DNA of 64,000 nucleotides from Pedobacter antarcticus (GCF_900112985.1 NZ_FONS01000001.1:121730-185729), one strand, 5' to 3'. Numbered from the stretch's first letter, positions 44,796 through 54,650 are shown. Notes: generated from the letters alone by a model not told the origin. Translations and numbers: made by a program.

Positions 44796-47420
44796 ATGAA
44801 CTCCAGCCTACCGGAAAACCCTGAAAAAAAACGTCTTCTGGCTCATTATTCAAACCAGGAAAACTGGTTAAAATGGGGCCCTTACCTGAGTGACAGACAA
44901 TGGGGAACTGTACGTGAAGACTATAGTGCAGACGGTGATGCCTGGAATTTCATCACGCATGAAATGGCCAAAAGTAAGGCTTTTAGATGGGGCGAAGAAG
45001 GGCTTGGCGGCTTCAGTGATGAGCGCCAGCGGTTCTGTGTCGGCCTGGCGCTTTGGAATGGCAGGGACCGGATCTTAAAGGAACGGTTATTTGGCCTCAC
45101 TAATGGTCAGGGAAATCACGGGGAGGATGTGAAAGAGATCTATTATCATATTGATGGTACTCCTTCGCATAGCTATATGAAAATGCTGTACAAGTATCCG
45201 CTGCAGGAGTTTCCTTATGAAAAGCTTGTCGTAGAGAATGCCACCCGTACAAGACTTGAACCCGAATTTGAAATTATTGATACCGGCTGTTTTGATCAGA
45301 ATGAATACGCAGATGTTTTTATTGAATTTGCGAAAAATGATACGGAAGATCTCCTTTTTAAATATACTGCATATAACAGGGGAACGACTGCTGCAAGGCT
45401 CGATCTGATCCCTCAGCTGTGGTTCCGTAATACCTGGAAGGCAGATCCGGCAGCAGAAAGGCCTGAGATCCTGAATCAGGGTAAAAATACGTTATATATC
45501 CGCTCTTCGGATCCAGGTGATTATCACTGTTATGCAGATGGAAACCCGGAATTTCTTTTTACAAATAATGAAACCAATAACCAGTTATTATATCAAGTAC
45601 CGAATACCAGTCCTTATTTAAAGGACGGAATAAATGAGCGGATCGTCAATAACCAGAATGAGGCTGTTAACCCGGCGGGATGTGGCACTAAGGCAGCGGT
45701 ATGGTATAAAACGATATTGGAGCCGGGAGTTGCCTTTACAGTGCGGCTGAGATTGAGTAAATCACGCCTGAAAGATCCATTTAATGACTTTAATGCAATT
45801 TTTGAGCAGCGGGTATCCGAAACTGATGTTTTCTACGACGGCCAGCTTCCTGAACATTGTAAAGGAGATGAGCTCAACGTCAAAAGACAAGCGCTTGCAG
45901 GTTTATTATGGAATAAACAGTTCTATAGTTTTGAAGTGAACCGCTGGTTAAATGGCGACCAGGGTGTAGTAAAGCCCCCGGCAATTAGAAAAAAAGGTAG
46001 AAATTCGCACTGGAAACATTTTGCCGCAAATGATATTCTGTCCATGCCCGATAAATGGGAGTATCCATGGTTCGCAGCATGGGATCTTGCTTTCCACTGT
46101 ATTAGTTTTGCAGCGCTTGACGCAGATTTTGCAAAGAAGCAACTTTTGTTGCTCGTTAGTGCAAATTATATGCACCCGAACGGGCAGCTTCCGGCTTATG
46201 AGTGGGACTTTGGTGACGTAAACCCACCGGTGCATGCGTTGGCTACATGGCATGTTTACAAGGCAGATAAGAAGGATAAAGGCCGGGGTGATTTTAAGTT
46301 TCTTGTTGAAATGTTTAATAAACTCCTCCTTAATTTCACGTGGTGGGTTAACCAAAAGGATAGTGAAGGAAACAATATTTTTGAAGGTGGTTTCCTCGGT
46401 CTTGACAATATTGGTGTGTTTAACCGGAGCCAGCCGGTTCCGGGGGGTGGATTCCTCGAACAGGCGGACGGTACCAGCTGGATGGCTATGTACGCCCTGA
46501 ATATGATGGAAATAAGTATGGAACTGGCAGTGGAAGATGATGCCTACGAAAGTATGGTAGTTAAATTCAGTGAACACTTTTTATATATAGCAGGTTCCAT
46601 GGCAATTATGGGCGAGGATTCTTCTGGTCTTTGGGATGATGATGACGGCTTTTATTATGATATGCTCCGCAAGCCTGACGGTACCGCTGACAGACTTCGT
46701 TTGAGAAGTATGGTGGGACTGATCCCGATGTTCGCCCAGATCTTATTCGAGGAAGATAAATGGCTAAAACTGCCGCAACTGAAAAGCCGTTTAGAGTGGT
46801 TTTCTAAAGAGAGGTCAGACCTGGTATCTCTGGTAAGTCACTGGACGGATACCAAAGGAAATAATGAACACTTGCTCTCGCTGTTAAGAGGGCACCGGAT
46901 GAAGCTATTGCTCAGAAGAATGCTGGATCCTGCTGAATTTCTGAGTGATTACGGCATCAGATCTCTTTCGGCAATTTACAGGGACGAACCATTCCGCTAT
47001 GAGCTGGAAGAGCATAAATTTGAAGTAGATTATCTGCCTGCCGAAAGTGATTCAGGTATGTTTGGTGGTAACAGCAACTGGCGTGGACCGATCTGGATGC
47101 CAATGAACTATCTGATGATCTCCGCCCTGCGCGGTTTCGAAGAATATTATACAGATGAATTCAAAGTGGAATATCCAACCGGAAGCGGCCAATATTCGAG
47201 TCTTTCGGAAATCGCAGATCAGATCAGTCTGCGCCTGAAACAAATCTTTTTAAAGAACGAGGCCGGAGAACGACCCGGAATGGGTGGCAACCCCAAGTTT
47301 CATCATGATCCTTATTTTAAGGATTATATACTGTTCCATGAATACTTTGACGGTGATCATGGAAGAGGGCTTGGGGCAAGTCATCAAACTGGTTGGACAG
47401 CGCTGATTGCGCTGTTGTAA
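44796..47420 (+). CDS. MGH1-like (GH63-type) glycoside hydrolase
   Basis: An 874-aa protein with no signal peptide. Residues 1-380 form the N-terminal beta-domain (YLSDRQWGTVREDYSADGD, RFCVGLALWNGRD). The (alpha/alpha)6 barrel follows, with MPDKWEYPWFAAWDLAFH carrying the likely acid Asp, GGGFLEQADGTSWMA, and near the end SNWRGPIWMPMNYL and HQTGWTALIALL, all typical for this clan. Relatives act on mannosylglycerate, glucosylglycerate or trehalose-like sugars. Substrate cannot be set. Being cytosolic it probably handles a compatible solute or an intracellular oligosaccharide. Confidence 0.88.
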   Translation: MNSSLPENPEKKRLLAHYSNQENWLKWGPYLSDRQWGTVREDYSADGDAWNFITHEMAKSKAFRWGEEGLGGFSDERQRFCVGLALWNGRDRILKERLFGLTNGQGNHGEDVKEIYYHIDGTPSHSYMKMLYKYPLQEFPYEKLVVENATRTRLEPEFEIIDTGCFDQNEYADVFIEFAKNDTEDLLFKYTAYNRGTTAARLDLIPQLWFRNTWKADPAAERPEILNQGKNTLYIRSSDPGDYHCYADGNPEFLFTNNETNNQLLYQVPNTSPYLKDGINERIVNNQNEAVNPAGCGTKAAVWYKTILEPGVAFTVRLRLSKSRLKDPFNDFNAIFEQRVSETDVFYDGQLPEHCKGDELNVKRQALAGLLWNKQFYSFEVNRWLNGDQGVVKPPAIRKKGRNSHWKHFAANDILSMPDKWEYPWFAAWDLAFHCISFAALDADFAKKQLLLLVSANYMHPNGQLPAYEWDFGDVNPPVHALATWHVYKADKKDKGRGDFKFLVEMFNKLLLNFTWWVNQKDSEGNNIFEGGFLGLDNIGVFNRSQPVPGGGFLEQADGTSWMAMYALNMMEISMELAVEDDAYESMVVKFSEHFLYIAGSMAIMGEDSSGLWDDDDGFYYDMLRKPDGTADRLRLRSMVGLIPMFAQILFEEDKWLKLPQLKSRLEWFSKERSDLVSLVSHWTDTKGNNEHLLSLLRGHRMKLLLRRMLDPAEFLSDYGIRSLSAIYRDEPFRYELEEHKFEVDYLPAESDSGMFGGNSNWRGPIWMPMNYLMISALRGFEEYYTDEFKVEYPTGSGQYSSLSEIADQISLRLKQIFLKNEAGERPGMGGNPKFHHDPYFKDYILFHEYFDGDHGRGLGASHQTGWTALIALL

Positions 47421-47448
47421 ATGTTTCTCCATTCTTTTAATCTTAAAC

Positions 47449-48528
47449 ATGTCTTATTCTTATCAAAGAATTGTAGTCAAAATTGGCTCCAATGTATTAA
47501 CTCTTTTTAATGGTTTACCCGATCTGGAGCGCATAGCGCATCTGGTTGATCAGATTGCCGCACTCAAAAAAAGAGGCCTGGAAGTTATACTAATCTCTTC
47601 TGGAGCAGTAGCATCTGGCCGAAGTATGATTACTATCCCTGAAAAAAAGGATAACGTTGCTGCCAGACAATTACTGGCCTCTATTGGTCAGATTAAATTG
47701 ATTAATACGTATTTATCCTATTTTGAGAAGCATGGGATTCTATGTTCCCAGGTTCTGGTTACTAAGGAAGACTTCAGGGATCGGCTTCATTACCTGAATA
47801 TTAAAAACTGTCTCGAGATCTTGCTGAAACACCGGGTAGTGCCGGTTATAAATGAAAATGACGTCGTATCGGTTACAGAATTGATGTTCACTGATAATGA
47901 CGAGTTAGCTGGCCTGGTCGCTTCCATGCTGGAAGCGGACGCATTAATTATCTTGTCTAACGTGGACGGTATTTATACCGGAGACCCCAATCTTCCAGGT
48001 TCCGTGGTTATCACAGATGTCAGAAAGGGGAACGAGGAGATTCAGTCCGGCATCAGCATTTCTAAATCTTCATCTGGTCGTGGGGGGATGGTCACTAAAT
48101 TAGGCATGGCTAATAAAGTCGCGAGTCTGGGAATTCCAGTACATATAGCGAATGGTAAAAAGGATCATATCTTAAGTTTAATTCTCGATAAGAAAATAGA
48201 ACACACCTATTTTCATCCGGAAAAACAGGTTTCAGGAAAGAAAAAATGGATCGCTCATGCCTGGGAATCTGCAACAGGAAGTATAACAATTAACCAGGGG
48301 GCCAAAGAGGTTCTACTTTCCGGCCAGGCCAGAAGTTTGCTTCCTGTAGGTATAACAGAGGTGTGTTCGGATTTTAAAAAAGGTGATATCATCCGCATAA
48401 TGGATACCAGCTTTAAACTTATTGGTGTAGGTATAGCAGAATATGGTGCTGATAAGGCCAGGGAAAGAACCGGCATCAAAGGGCATAAAGCCCTGGTCCA
48501 CTATAATTATTTTTACCTCGTAGACTAA
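47449..48528 (+). CDS. proB: Glutamate 5-kinase
   Basis: A 359-aa enzyme that phosphorylates the side chain of glutamate, the first step to proline. I chose ATG 47449 (MSYSYQRIVVKIGSNVL). The 14 codons before it are Cys/Leu-rich noise overlapping the glycosidase end. Kinase motifs are VVKIGSNVLT, ISSGAVASGR, INENDVVSV and LSNVDGIYTGDP. Residues 270-359 form the C-terminal PUA domain. Proline feedback residues are in the usual loop. proA follows after about 50 bp, forming the proBA operon. Confidence 0.95.
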   Translation: MSYSYQRIVVKIGSNVLTLFNGLPDLERIAHLVDQIAALKKRGLEVILISSGAVASGRSMITIPEKKDNVAARQLLASIGQIKLINTYLSYFEKHGILCSQVLVTKEDFRDRLHYLNIKNCLEILLKHRVVPVINENDVVSVTELMFTDNDELAGLVASMLEADALIILSNVDGIYTGDPNLPGSVVITDVRKGNEEIQSGISISKSSSGRGGMVTKLGMANKVASLGIPVHIANGKKDHILSLILDKKIEHTYFHPEKQVSGKKKWIAHAWESATGSITINQGAKEVLLSGQARSLLPVGITEVCSDFKKGDIIRIMDTSFKLIGVGIAEYGADKARERTGIKGHKALVHYNYFYLVD

Positions 48529-48580
48529 TCTGCAGGCACAGTTTCCGTCGCAAACGGAATAATCAATGACGCAACTAATC

Positions 48581-49825
48581 ATGGAATATATACAACAATT
48601 TGAGCTTGCCCGCGAAAGCAGCAAGCAAATGCATAATTTATCTGCTGAACTTGTCAATAAGGTATTGACGGATCTTGCAGAAGAAATAGTTAAACAAACG
48701 GTAGAGATATTAAAAGCTAATCAGCTTGATTTAAACAATATGGATCATTCTGATCCTAAATATGACCGGTTATTATTGAACCCGGATAGGGTGGCCGCTA
48801 TCGCTGCCGACATTCGCAATGTGGCCACTCTTAAAAGTCCGCTAGGTGAAGTGCTGGAAAATAAAGTAATGGAAAATGGTCTCGATATCTCTAAAATTCG
48901 GGTGCCCTTAGGTGTAATCGGGGTTATTTATGAGGCAAGACCAAATGTAACGTTAGATGTGTTCGCATTATGCCTGAAAACCGGCAATGTAGCTATACTC
49001 AAAGGCGGAAAGGACGCGGATGAGACCAATCGTGCACTTTTATCGATTATCCATAGCGTTTTAGCAGAAAACAAAGTGGATTTAGGTGTCGTAACGCTTT
49101 TGCCGGCAGATCGCAAGGCTACAGAAGAGCTGTTATCTGCGAGGGCTTATGTAGACGTGATCATTCCACGCGGCAGCCAGGGATTAATTGACTTTGTCCG
49201 CGAAAACAGTAAAGTTCCTGTTATTGAAACAGGAGCCGGGATCGTACATACTTATTTTGATATTTCCGGAGATCTGGAAAAAGGTAAGGCGATTCTTTTC
49301 AATGCTAAAACCAGGCGTGTAAGCGTTTGTAATTCGCTGGATTGTTTATTGATTCATCGCGAACGGCTGAATGATCTGGCAATGCTGGTAGCACCTATGG
49401 CAGGAAAAGATGTTCAGCTATATGCCGATCCGGCGGCTTTTGAAGCGCTGAAAGGTCTTTATCCTGAAGGCTTGCTGCACCAGGCAGGACCTGAAGACTT
49501 CGGTACCGAATTTCTGGATTACAAATTAGCGATAAAAACGGTATCGGAGTTAGACGAAGCATTAAGACATATCGCTTCATTCAGCTCCAGGCATAGTGAG
49601 GCAATTATAGCCGAAGATGATCAGAAACAGACCTTATTTTTAAATGCAGTAGATGCTGCCGCCGTGTATGTAAATGCTTCTACTTCCTTTACTGACGGCG
49701 GCCAGTTTGGAATGGGTGCGGAGATCGGAATTAGCACACAAAAGTTACACGCCAGAGGTCCTATGGGTCTTTCAGAACTGACTAGTTATAAATGGATAGT
49801 CAGAGGAAATGGCCAGGTACGTTAG
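48581..49825 (+). CDS. proA: Gamma-glutamyl phosphate reductase
   Basis: A 414-aa aldehyde-dehydrogenase-fold enzyme that reduces glutamyl phosphate with NADPH. ATG 48581 (MEYIQQFELA) is preferred to 48566. Landmarks are PLGVIGVIYEARPNVTLDVF, LKGGKDADETN and TRRVSVCNSLDCLLIH, where C-N-S-L-D-C carries the catalytic Cys, and SFTDGGQFGMGAEIGIST. Length is normal. It follows proB and is the last gene of the unit; 157 bp of leader DNA for mqo come next. Confidence 0.95.
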   Translation: MEYIQQFELARESSKQMHNLSAELVNKVLTDLAEEIVKQTVEILKANQLDLNNMDHSDPKYDRLLLNPDRVAAIAADIRNVATLKSPLGEVLENKVMENGLDISKIRVPLGVIGVIYEARPNVTLDVFALCLKTGNVAILKGGKDADETNRALLSIIHSVLAENKVDLGVVTLLPADRKATEELLSARAYVDVIIPRGSQGLIDFVRENSKVPVIETGAGIVHTYFDISGDLEKGKAILFNAKTRRVSVCNSLDCLLIHRERLNDLAMLVAPMAGKDVQLYADPAAFEALKGLYPEGLLHQAGPEDFGTEFLDYKLAIKTVSELDEALRHIASFSSRHSEAIIAEDDQKQTLFLNAVDAAAVYVNASTSFTDGGQFGMGAEIGISTQKLHARGPMGLSELTSYKWIVRGNGQVR

Positions 49826-49938
49826 CTTGAAGCCAGCGACTTAGGTATCTGATAATGTATTTAGCTTACTTTATCAGCATGCCGTAAAAAAAACACCATT
49901 TAAATGAGTTTTTAGCCCTTAACTACCACTCATTATAT

Positions 49939-49946
49939 TATTTTTG
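49939..49946 (+). promoter_or_regulatory. -7 box of mqo
   Basis: TATTTTTG fits TAnnTTTG and lies 36 bp before the mqo ATG. A clear TTTG -33 box is not seen, only a T-rich stretch (GAGTTTTTAG). Confidence 0.4.
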
Positions 49947-49982
49947 CAATCATAAAAAAAAGAATACATTATCAATCCTTCC

Positions 49983-51491
49983 ATGACCAGTAAAAGTTCT
50001 AATTCAGATAAAGAAGCAGTCGATGTTGTGTTAATTGGCGCAGGTATTATGAGTGCTACCTTAGGAGTTCTCCTAAAAGAGTTATCACCCGATCTGAAGA
50101 TCGGTATTTATGAGAGGCTAGGTGTAGCGGCAGCAGAAAGTTCAGATGCATGGAATAATGCAGGAACGGGCCACTCTGCGTTCTGTGAACTAAATTACAC
50201 GCCTCAGTTGCCTGACGGAAGTGTTTCTACCGATAAGGCAATTGCAATTGCCGAGTCTTTTGAAGTGTCGAAACAGTTCTGGTCATTTCTGGTTCAGAAC
50301 AAAATGGTGGATTCTCCTGATAACTTTATCAAAAGTATTCCTCATGTGAGCTTTGTATGGGGAGAGAATAATGTTGATTTTCTGCGTAAGCGTTACGAAA
50401 ATCTACAGCAATGTGAATTGTTTAAAGAAATGACTTATTCTGAAGATCCGGCTCTTTTAAAAGAATGGATGCCTCTGGTAATGGAGAACAGAGATCCGGC
50501 AGATAAAGTTGCTGCCACGCGCATGACCTTAGGTACTGATGTTAACTTCGGAGCGTTAACACGTATGATGTTCAGTAAATTACAGCTTAAATCTAATGTA
50601 TCTATGGAGTTTAACCAGGAGGTGCGCAAGCTGAAAAAGAAGAACGGGTTGTGGGAGATAAAAGTTAAAAATGAACTCACTGGAAAGAAGAAAGTCATAG
50701 AGGCTAAATTTGTATTTATCGGCGCTGGAGGTGGTTCTTTACCATTACTTGAGAAGTCTGATATTCCTGAAGGTAAGGGTTTTGGCGGCTTCCCGGTAAG
50801 TGGACAGTGGCTGAAATGTACAAATCCGGAAGTGATTGAAAAGCATAATGCCAAGGTTTACGGTAAGGCATCTGTTGGTGCGCCGCCAATGTCTGTACCG
50901 CATCTTGATACGAGAATGATTGATGGTAAGAAGGCTTTATTATTTGGTCCTTATGCCGGTTTTTCAACGCGGTTCTTAAAGAATGGTTCATTAATGGATT
51001 TACCACTTTCCATTAAACTCAATAATATCCGTCCGATGATTGCTGCAGGCCTTGATAACCTGCCTTTAACTAAGTATTTGATTGACCAGGTTCGACAAAC
51101 GCCTGAGGATCGTCTTGCTGCTTTAAAGGAGTATCTTCCCTCTGCAGAGATGAAAGATTGGGAGCTGGAAACTGCGGGTCAGCGTGTACAGGTGATTAAA
51201 AAGGATGCTGAGCACGGTGGTATTCTGGAGTTTGGTACTGAAGTGGTTGCGGCTGGAGACGGGTCTATTGCCGCATTATTAGGTGCTTCGCCGGGTGCAT
51301 CTACTGCAGTGTCAATTATGGTCACCTTGCTGGAAAAATGCTTTAAAGAGGAAATGAATACCAAAGAATGGCAAAATAAGCTTAAACATATGATTCCTTC
51401 TTACGGCCAGGCTTTAAGTAAGAACCCGGAATTAAGTAAAAAAATAAGGCTGCAGACATCTGAAACGCTAAATCTTAGCGTTACTCAGTAG
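49983..51491 (+). CDS. mqo: Malate:quinone oxidoreductase
   Basis: A 502-aa FAD enzyme that oxidises malate to oxaloacetate and passes electrons to the quinone pool at the inner membrane. The FAD site is VDVVLIGAGIMSATLGVLLKEL (split as VDVVLIGAGIMSATLG), followed by AAESSDAWNNAGTGHSAFCE, the family signature, and later GGFPVSGQWLKC and FGPYAGFSTRFLKNGS. Length and order fit. It replaces or complements NAD-malate dehydrogenase in the citric acid cycle. The last 11 bp overlap the convergent acyltransferase gene. Confidence 0.95.
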   Translation: MTSKSSNSDKEAVDVVLIGAGIMSATLGVLLKELSPDLKIGIYERLGVAAAESSDAWNNAGTGHSAFCELNYTPQLPDGSVSTDKAIAIAESFEVSKQFWSFLVQNKMVDSPDNFIKSIPHVSFVWGENNVDFLRKRYENLQQCELFKEMTYSEDPALLKEWMPLVMENRDPADKVAATRMTLGTDVNFGALTRMMFSKLQLKSNVSMEFNQEVRKLKKKNGLWEIKVKNELTGKKKVIEAKFVFIGAGGGSLPLLEKSDIPEGKGFGGFPVSGQWLKCTNPEVIEKHNAKVYGKASVGAPPMSVPHLDTRMIDGKKALLFGPYAGFSTRFLKNGSLMDLPLSIKLNNIRPMIAAGLDNLPLTKYLIDQVRQTPEDRLAALKEYLPSAEMKDWELETAGQRVQVIKKDAEHGGILEFGTEVVAAGDGSIAALLGASPGASTAVSIMVTLLEKCFKEEMNTKEWQNKLKHMIPSYGQALSKNPELSKKIRLQTSETLNLSVTQ

Positions 51492-52356
51492 GTTGATGTT
51501 TCCATCTTCTGTGGCTCCACAGCCAGTAGGTGGGATCTGAAAGGATAGTCTGTTCTAGAAAGCGGGCATGAAGTAAAGTTATTTCATGCCTGTTTTTTTG
51601 CGCTGGATTTTCCAGCAGGGGAACGCAATCCAATTCATAATACCCTCTTTTAACTACTTTTACTTTAATATAGAAAATAGGCCGGCCTGTCTTAATGGCT
51701 ATTTTTTCGATGCCTTGCTGAAACGAAGTCTGCTGATTCAGAAACGTAATCCATTCATGTGATTCGTGTTTACCGGGCGTCTGATCGTTTCCAAAACAGA
51801 ATAAACTGGCCTTATCTTTTGTGGCTGCAATTTCTCTTAGCGTTTGACGCATAGGGACCATACGGTTACCAAAACGCGTTCGAATATGCTTGAACCATTT
51901 GTCGAATACAAGATTGTTAAGTGGCTTGTATATAGCGTAACTATCTCCATTAACATTTAATCCAATCGCCAAAGTTCCACCTTCCCAGTTTCCATAATGA
52001 GCTGAACACGCTAATACGCTTTCACCACGATCCAGATACGCATTAATAAGATGTGCATTTTTGAATTTATAATGTTTGTTAAGCGTATTTTTAGAGATAG
52101 TAGCCATCTTGATTATTTCCATAATCACATCGGCAAGGTAAGCAAAGTACTTTCTCTCATAATTATCAAGTTCCTTGTCGGTCCAGCTGGGGAAAGAATT
52201 TTTAAGGTTGGTCCTCACTACCTTTCTTCGATATTTAAATACGCGATAGACGAAAAAGAATAAGATATCAGATATTCCATATAGCACAAACATAGGAAGA
52301 CAAGAGAGCATGTAGAGGAAAAATATGGCTATATAGGAGTTAAGCTTTTGCAGCAT
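51481..52356 (-). CDS. Lysophospholipid/lipid A acyltransferase (LpxL/HtrB-like)
   Basis: A 291-aa membrane-bound acyltransferase. The N-terminal helix is YIAIFFLYMLSCLPMFVLYG. The catalytic H-x4-E is in AHYGNWEGGTLAIG, followed by FGNDQTPGKHESHEW and a late FYIKVKVVKRGYYEL. It adds a secondary acyl chain to the lipid A precursor in the inner membrane. Which position (LpxL or LpxM type) cannot be told. It is convergent with mqo (11-bp overlap), and the 83 bp upstream separate it from the KTSC gene. Confidence 0.9.
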   Translation of the reverse strand: MLQKLNSYIAIFFLYMLSCLPMFVLYGISDILFFFVYRVFKYRRKVVRTNLKNSFPSWTDKELDNYERKYFAYLADVIMEIIKMATISKNTLNKHYKFKNAHLINAYLDRGESVLACSAHYGNWEGGTLAIGLNVNGDSYAIYKPLNNLVFDKWFKHIRTRFGNRMVPMRQTLREIAATKDKASLFCFGNDQTPGKHESHEWITFLNQQTSFQQGIEKIAIKTGRPIFYIKVKVVKRGYYELDCVPLLENPAQKNRHEITLLHARFLEQTILSDPTYWLWSHRRWKHQPTE

Positions 52357-52439
52357 GAATCTTTATTTGGCTGCAAACATAGATTTATTCCCCTAAATGC
52401 CCGCGGCTTTACAGTTATTTATGTGCGAATTTTAGTAAT

Positions 52440-52640
52440 TTATTTGTTAATGTGGTTAAAAACAAAGTGGTTTTTGATATACTTATTGAAGTATTTGCCC
52501 TTGGAACGGGCTATTAGCATTGCTTCATAATATTCTTCAGGCACATCAAGATATTGATACACATTACCAGAAAGAAAATTGACTGTCAATATTCTTTCTG
52601 AGTAATTGTAACTAAAACGCTGAATGACGGTAGAAGGCAT
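52440..52640 (-). CDS. KTSC-domain protein
   Basis: A 66-aa protein when started at MPSTVIQRFSY (52640). It is a complete KTSC domain: ILTVNFLSGNVYQYLDVPEEYYEAM is split by the conserved G-x-V-Y-x-Y, and ARSKGKYFNKYIKNHF gives the Lys-Ser-x-Gly end that names the family. KTSC stands for Lys tRNA synthetase C-terminal-like and has been linked to RNA or nucleic-acid binding. The function of stand-alone forms is unknown. It shares the strand with Lrp 24 bp upstream and may be in one message. Confidence 0.85.
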   Translation of the reverse strand: MPSTVIQRFSYNYSERILTVNFLSGNVYQYLDVPEEYYEAMLIARSKGKYFNKYIKNHFVFNHINK

Positions 52641-52682
52641 GGATGTTTTCCAAATCAACTATCTGCATCTGAATTTGTTTGA

Positions 52683-53144
52683 CTAAAAATGAAATCCGCT
52701 GTAGGGGATAATCTCATCAAGTTCAATATAATTCAGCACTCTTTCAACATGTGGAAAGCTCGCGATTTCTCGCTCTATTTCGTGAAATCTTGAAGTATCA
52801 TTCGTAATGACTTTAATTTTTATATTATAACTCCCTGTAATAGATGTACAAGAACTAACTTCCCGGATCAGTAATAGCTTCTGCCGGAACTTCTCGATTA
52901 CTTCCTTTGATGTGATGGTAAGTCTGAGATATACGTGCCCTAAGATATCCTGCTGAAGTTTTTTCCTATCAAGCTTTACAACTGTGCTGATGATTATTCC
53001 GCTTTGCTTTAACTTTTTAATCCTTTCGCTTATCGTACTGGTGGGCGAGTGCAATATGGACGACATCTGTTTATAAGGTCGATCTGCACTTTCCTGTAAT
53101 ACCCTAAGGATGGATTTATCTATATGATCAATTTTTCGTTTCAT
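52683..53144 (-). CDS. Lrp/AsnC-family transcription regulator
   Basis: A 153-aa protein with N-terminal winged helix-turn-helix (IDKSILRVLQESADRPY, SPTSTISERIKKLKQSGII) and C-terminal RAM ligand-binding ferredoxin-like domain (VYLRLTITSKEVIEKF, CTSITGSYNIKIKVI). Such proteins form octamers and sense amino acids. The end, LDEIIPYSGFHF, is normal. It is divergent from the sigma factor gene with 225 bp between them, which would hold its own autoregulated promoter. Target genes unknown. Confidence 0.92.
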   Translation of the reverse strand: MKRKIDHIDKSILRVLQESADRPYKQMSSILHSPTSTISERIKKLKQSGIIISTVVKLDRKKLQQDILGHVYLRLTITSKEVIEKFRQKLLLIREVSSCTSITGSYNIKIKVITNDTSRFHEIEREIASFPHVERVLNYIELDEIIPYSGFHF

Positions 53145-53369
53145 AATTAGAAATAAGTTTCACTGCAATAATAGTTAAAATAAAATAACCAGCGGTTACT
53201 AAATTAATTTTAGATTAAAATTCGGGAATAAAAACCGCTAAACGCAGTATTCAATATCCATTTCCGAACAAAATATTCTTATTCGTATGTTTATCCGTTT
53301 GTTTTTCAGTATAGGTACGCCTAGTTTCCTTACAGTAATTTTAAATCTCATTTTTGTGTAAAAAAATTT

Positions 53370-54251
53370 ATGAGGGAAATAAAAATACTACCGTCAATTA
53401 CGAATAGGGAACAGGATTCATTTAATAAATATCTAAATGAGATCGGAAAGATTCCGCTGTTGAGCTATGAAAGTGAAGCAGCTTTATGTGAGAAAATTAA
53501 CCAGGGAGATACACGGGCGGTGTCTGTACTGATTAGTACCAACCTCCGTTTCGTAGTCTCTGTTGCTAAACAGTATCAGCATCGTGGACTAAGTCTGGGC
53601 GACTTGGTAAATGAGGGCAATTGCGGGTTGATCCGTGCTGCTGGCAAGTTTGATATTACCAAAGGTTTCAAATTTATATCGTTCGCGGTCTGGTGGATAA
53701 GGCAATCGATTCTATTGGCTATTTCTCAGCAAACCAGAACAATACGTTTGCCGCTGAATTTGATTAACGCAATTGCAAAGATTAATAAGATCAGTGCAGT
53801 TTTGGAGCAAAAACTGGAACGTCTTCCGAATCAGGCGGAGATCGCAGAGGAAATGCAGACCGAGGAACAAGAGGTTCTCATGCGGCTGATATACGCAAAA
53901 CACTGTATTTCATTGGATAAGCGGCTGAATGAAGAAACTGGAAGTACCCTTTTAGATATCTACCCTAAGTCTTTAATTGGTTTTGATGAGAAAATTGACC
54001 TTCAGTCTTTTAACGAGCCGATTATTGGATTTAACGGAGTATACAGGCAACTGCCAAGGCAAGAGAAAGCAGTGATAGTAAGGTTTTTTGGACTGTTTGG
54101 TTACACTTGTTTGTCGTTGGATGATATTGCTCTGGAATTTAAGCTAAGTCGAGAACGGATCAGGCAACTGAAGGATAGTGCAATCAAAAAGATTAAATCG
54201 GGATTGAGAGCGAATACTAGTTTAACAGACCATCTAACCAAGCCTAATTAA
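53370..54251 (+). CDS. Divergent RpoD-like sigma-70 factor
   Basis: A 293-aa sigma factor of the short Bacteroidota group: no region 1.1, then 1.2 (DSFNKYLNEIGKIPLLS), 2 (NLRFVVSVAKQYQHRGLSLGD, KFDITKGFKFISFAVWWIRQSI), 3 (LPNQAEIAEEM) and 4 (LDDIALEFKLSRERIRQL). It departs from the housekeeping form at conserved points: VNEGNCGLIRAAGKFD where the standard reads INEGNLGLIKAAKRFD, and an unusual linker FGLFGYTCLS before region 4. It is therefore probably a second, alternative RpoD-like factor, not the primary one. The gene after it, 3 bp away, may be its regulator. Confidence 0.85.
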   Translation: MREIKILPSITNREQDSFNKYLNEIGKIPLLSYESEAALCEKINQGDTRAVSVLISTNLRFVVSVAKQYQHRGLSLGDLVNEGNCGLIRAAGKFDITKGFKFISFAVWWIRQSILLAISQQTRTIRLPLNLINAIAKINKISAVLEQKLERLPNQAEIAEEMQTEEQEVLMRLIYAKHCISLDKRLNEETGSTLLDIYPKSLIGFDEKIDLQSFNEPIIGFNGVYRQLPRQEKAVIVRFFGLFGYTCLSLDDIALEFKLSRERIRQLKDSAIKKIKSGLRANTSLTDHLTKPN

Positions 54252-54254
54252 GAT

Positions 54255-54635
54255 ATGCCTTATTATGATATGGCGGAAAGCCTAAGGGAAGAAAAATACC
54301 TGCATCAGCTGATTACCGATCTTGAAAAGAACCGGATGGACGATACCGAATATATAAATGAGACATTATTATCTGATGAGATCGAAAGGATCAAGAAAGC
54401 GGGAACCCGACACATTCTGATATTTGGTAAACATGCGGAGATCTATATTTCCGTACAGACAAGGTTGATCTTACATTTGGATATCAGGCTAATCGATCAC
54501 CTTAGAACGCTCAAAGCCAGATATAGTGTCGCATATCAGCAAAAGGATCTGATCTTACAATGTGAACTGCTTCATGATGAGTTATTGCGGCTTGTCTGTT
54601 TCTACGAGCAACTGATTGACACGATGATTAAGTAA
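54255..54635 (+). CDS. Uncharacterised protein coupled to the sigma factor
   Basis: A 126-aa protein, mostly helical, starting 3 bp after the sigma factor stop (MPYYDMAESLREEKYL). A central stretch AGTRHILIFGKHAEIYISV suggests a strand pair, and the end RLVCFYEQLIDTMIK is a long helix. No family recognised. Translational coupling to a sigma gene is the usual place of an anti-sigma factor or other sigma partner, which is an inference only. No membrane helix, so it would be cytosolic. Confidence 0.6.
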   Translation: MPYYDMAESLREEKYLHQLITDLEKNRMDDTEYINETLLSDEIERIKKAGTRHILIFGKHAEIYISVQTRLILHLDIRLIDHLRTLKARYSVAYQQKDLILQCELLHDELLRLVCFYEQLIDTMIK

Positions 54636-54650
54636 AGCTCAGGAATAAAT

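Noticed and set aside
45948-46577. 209-codon minus-strand frame inside the glycosidase gene
   Set aside because: Antisense shadow of a well-supported GH63-like gene.
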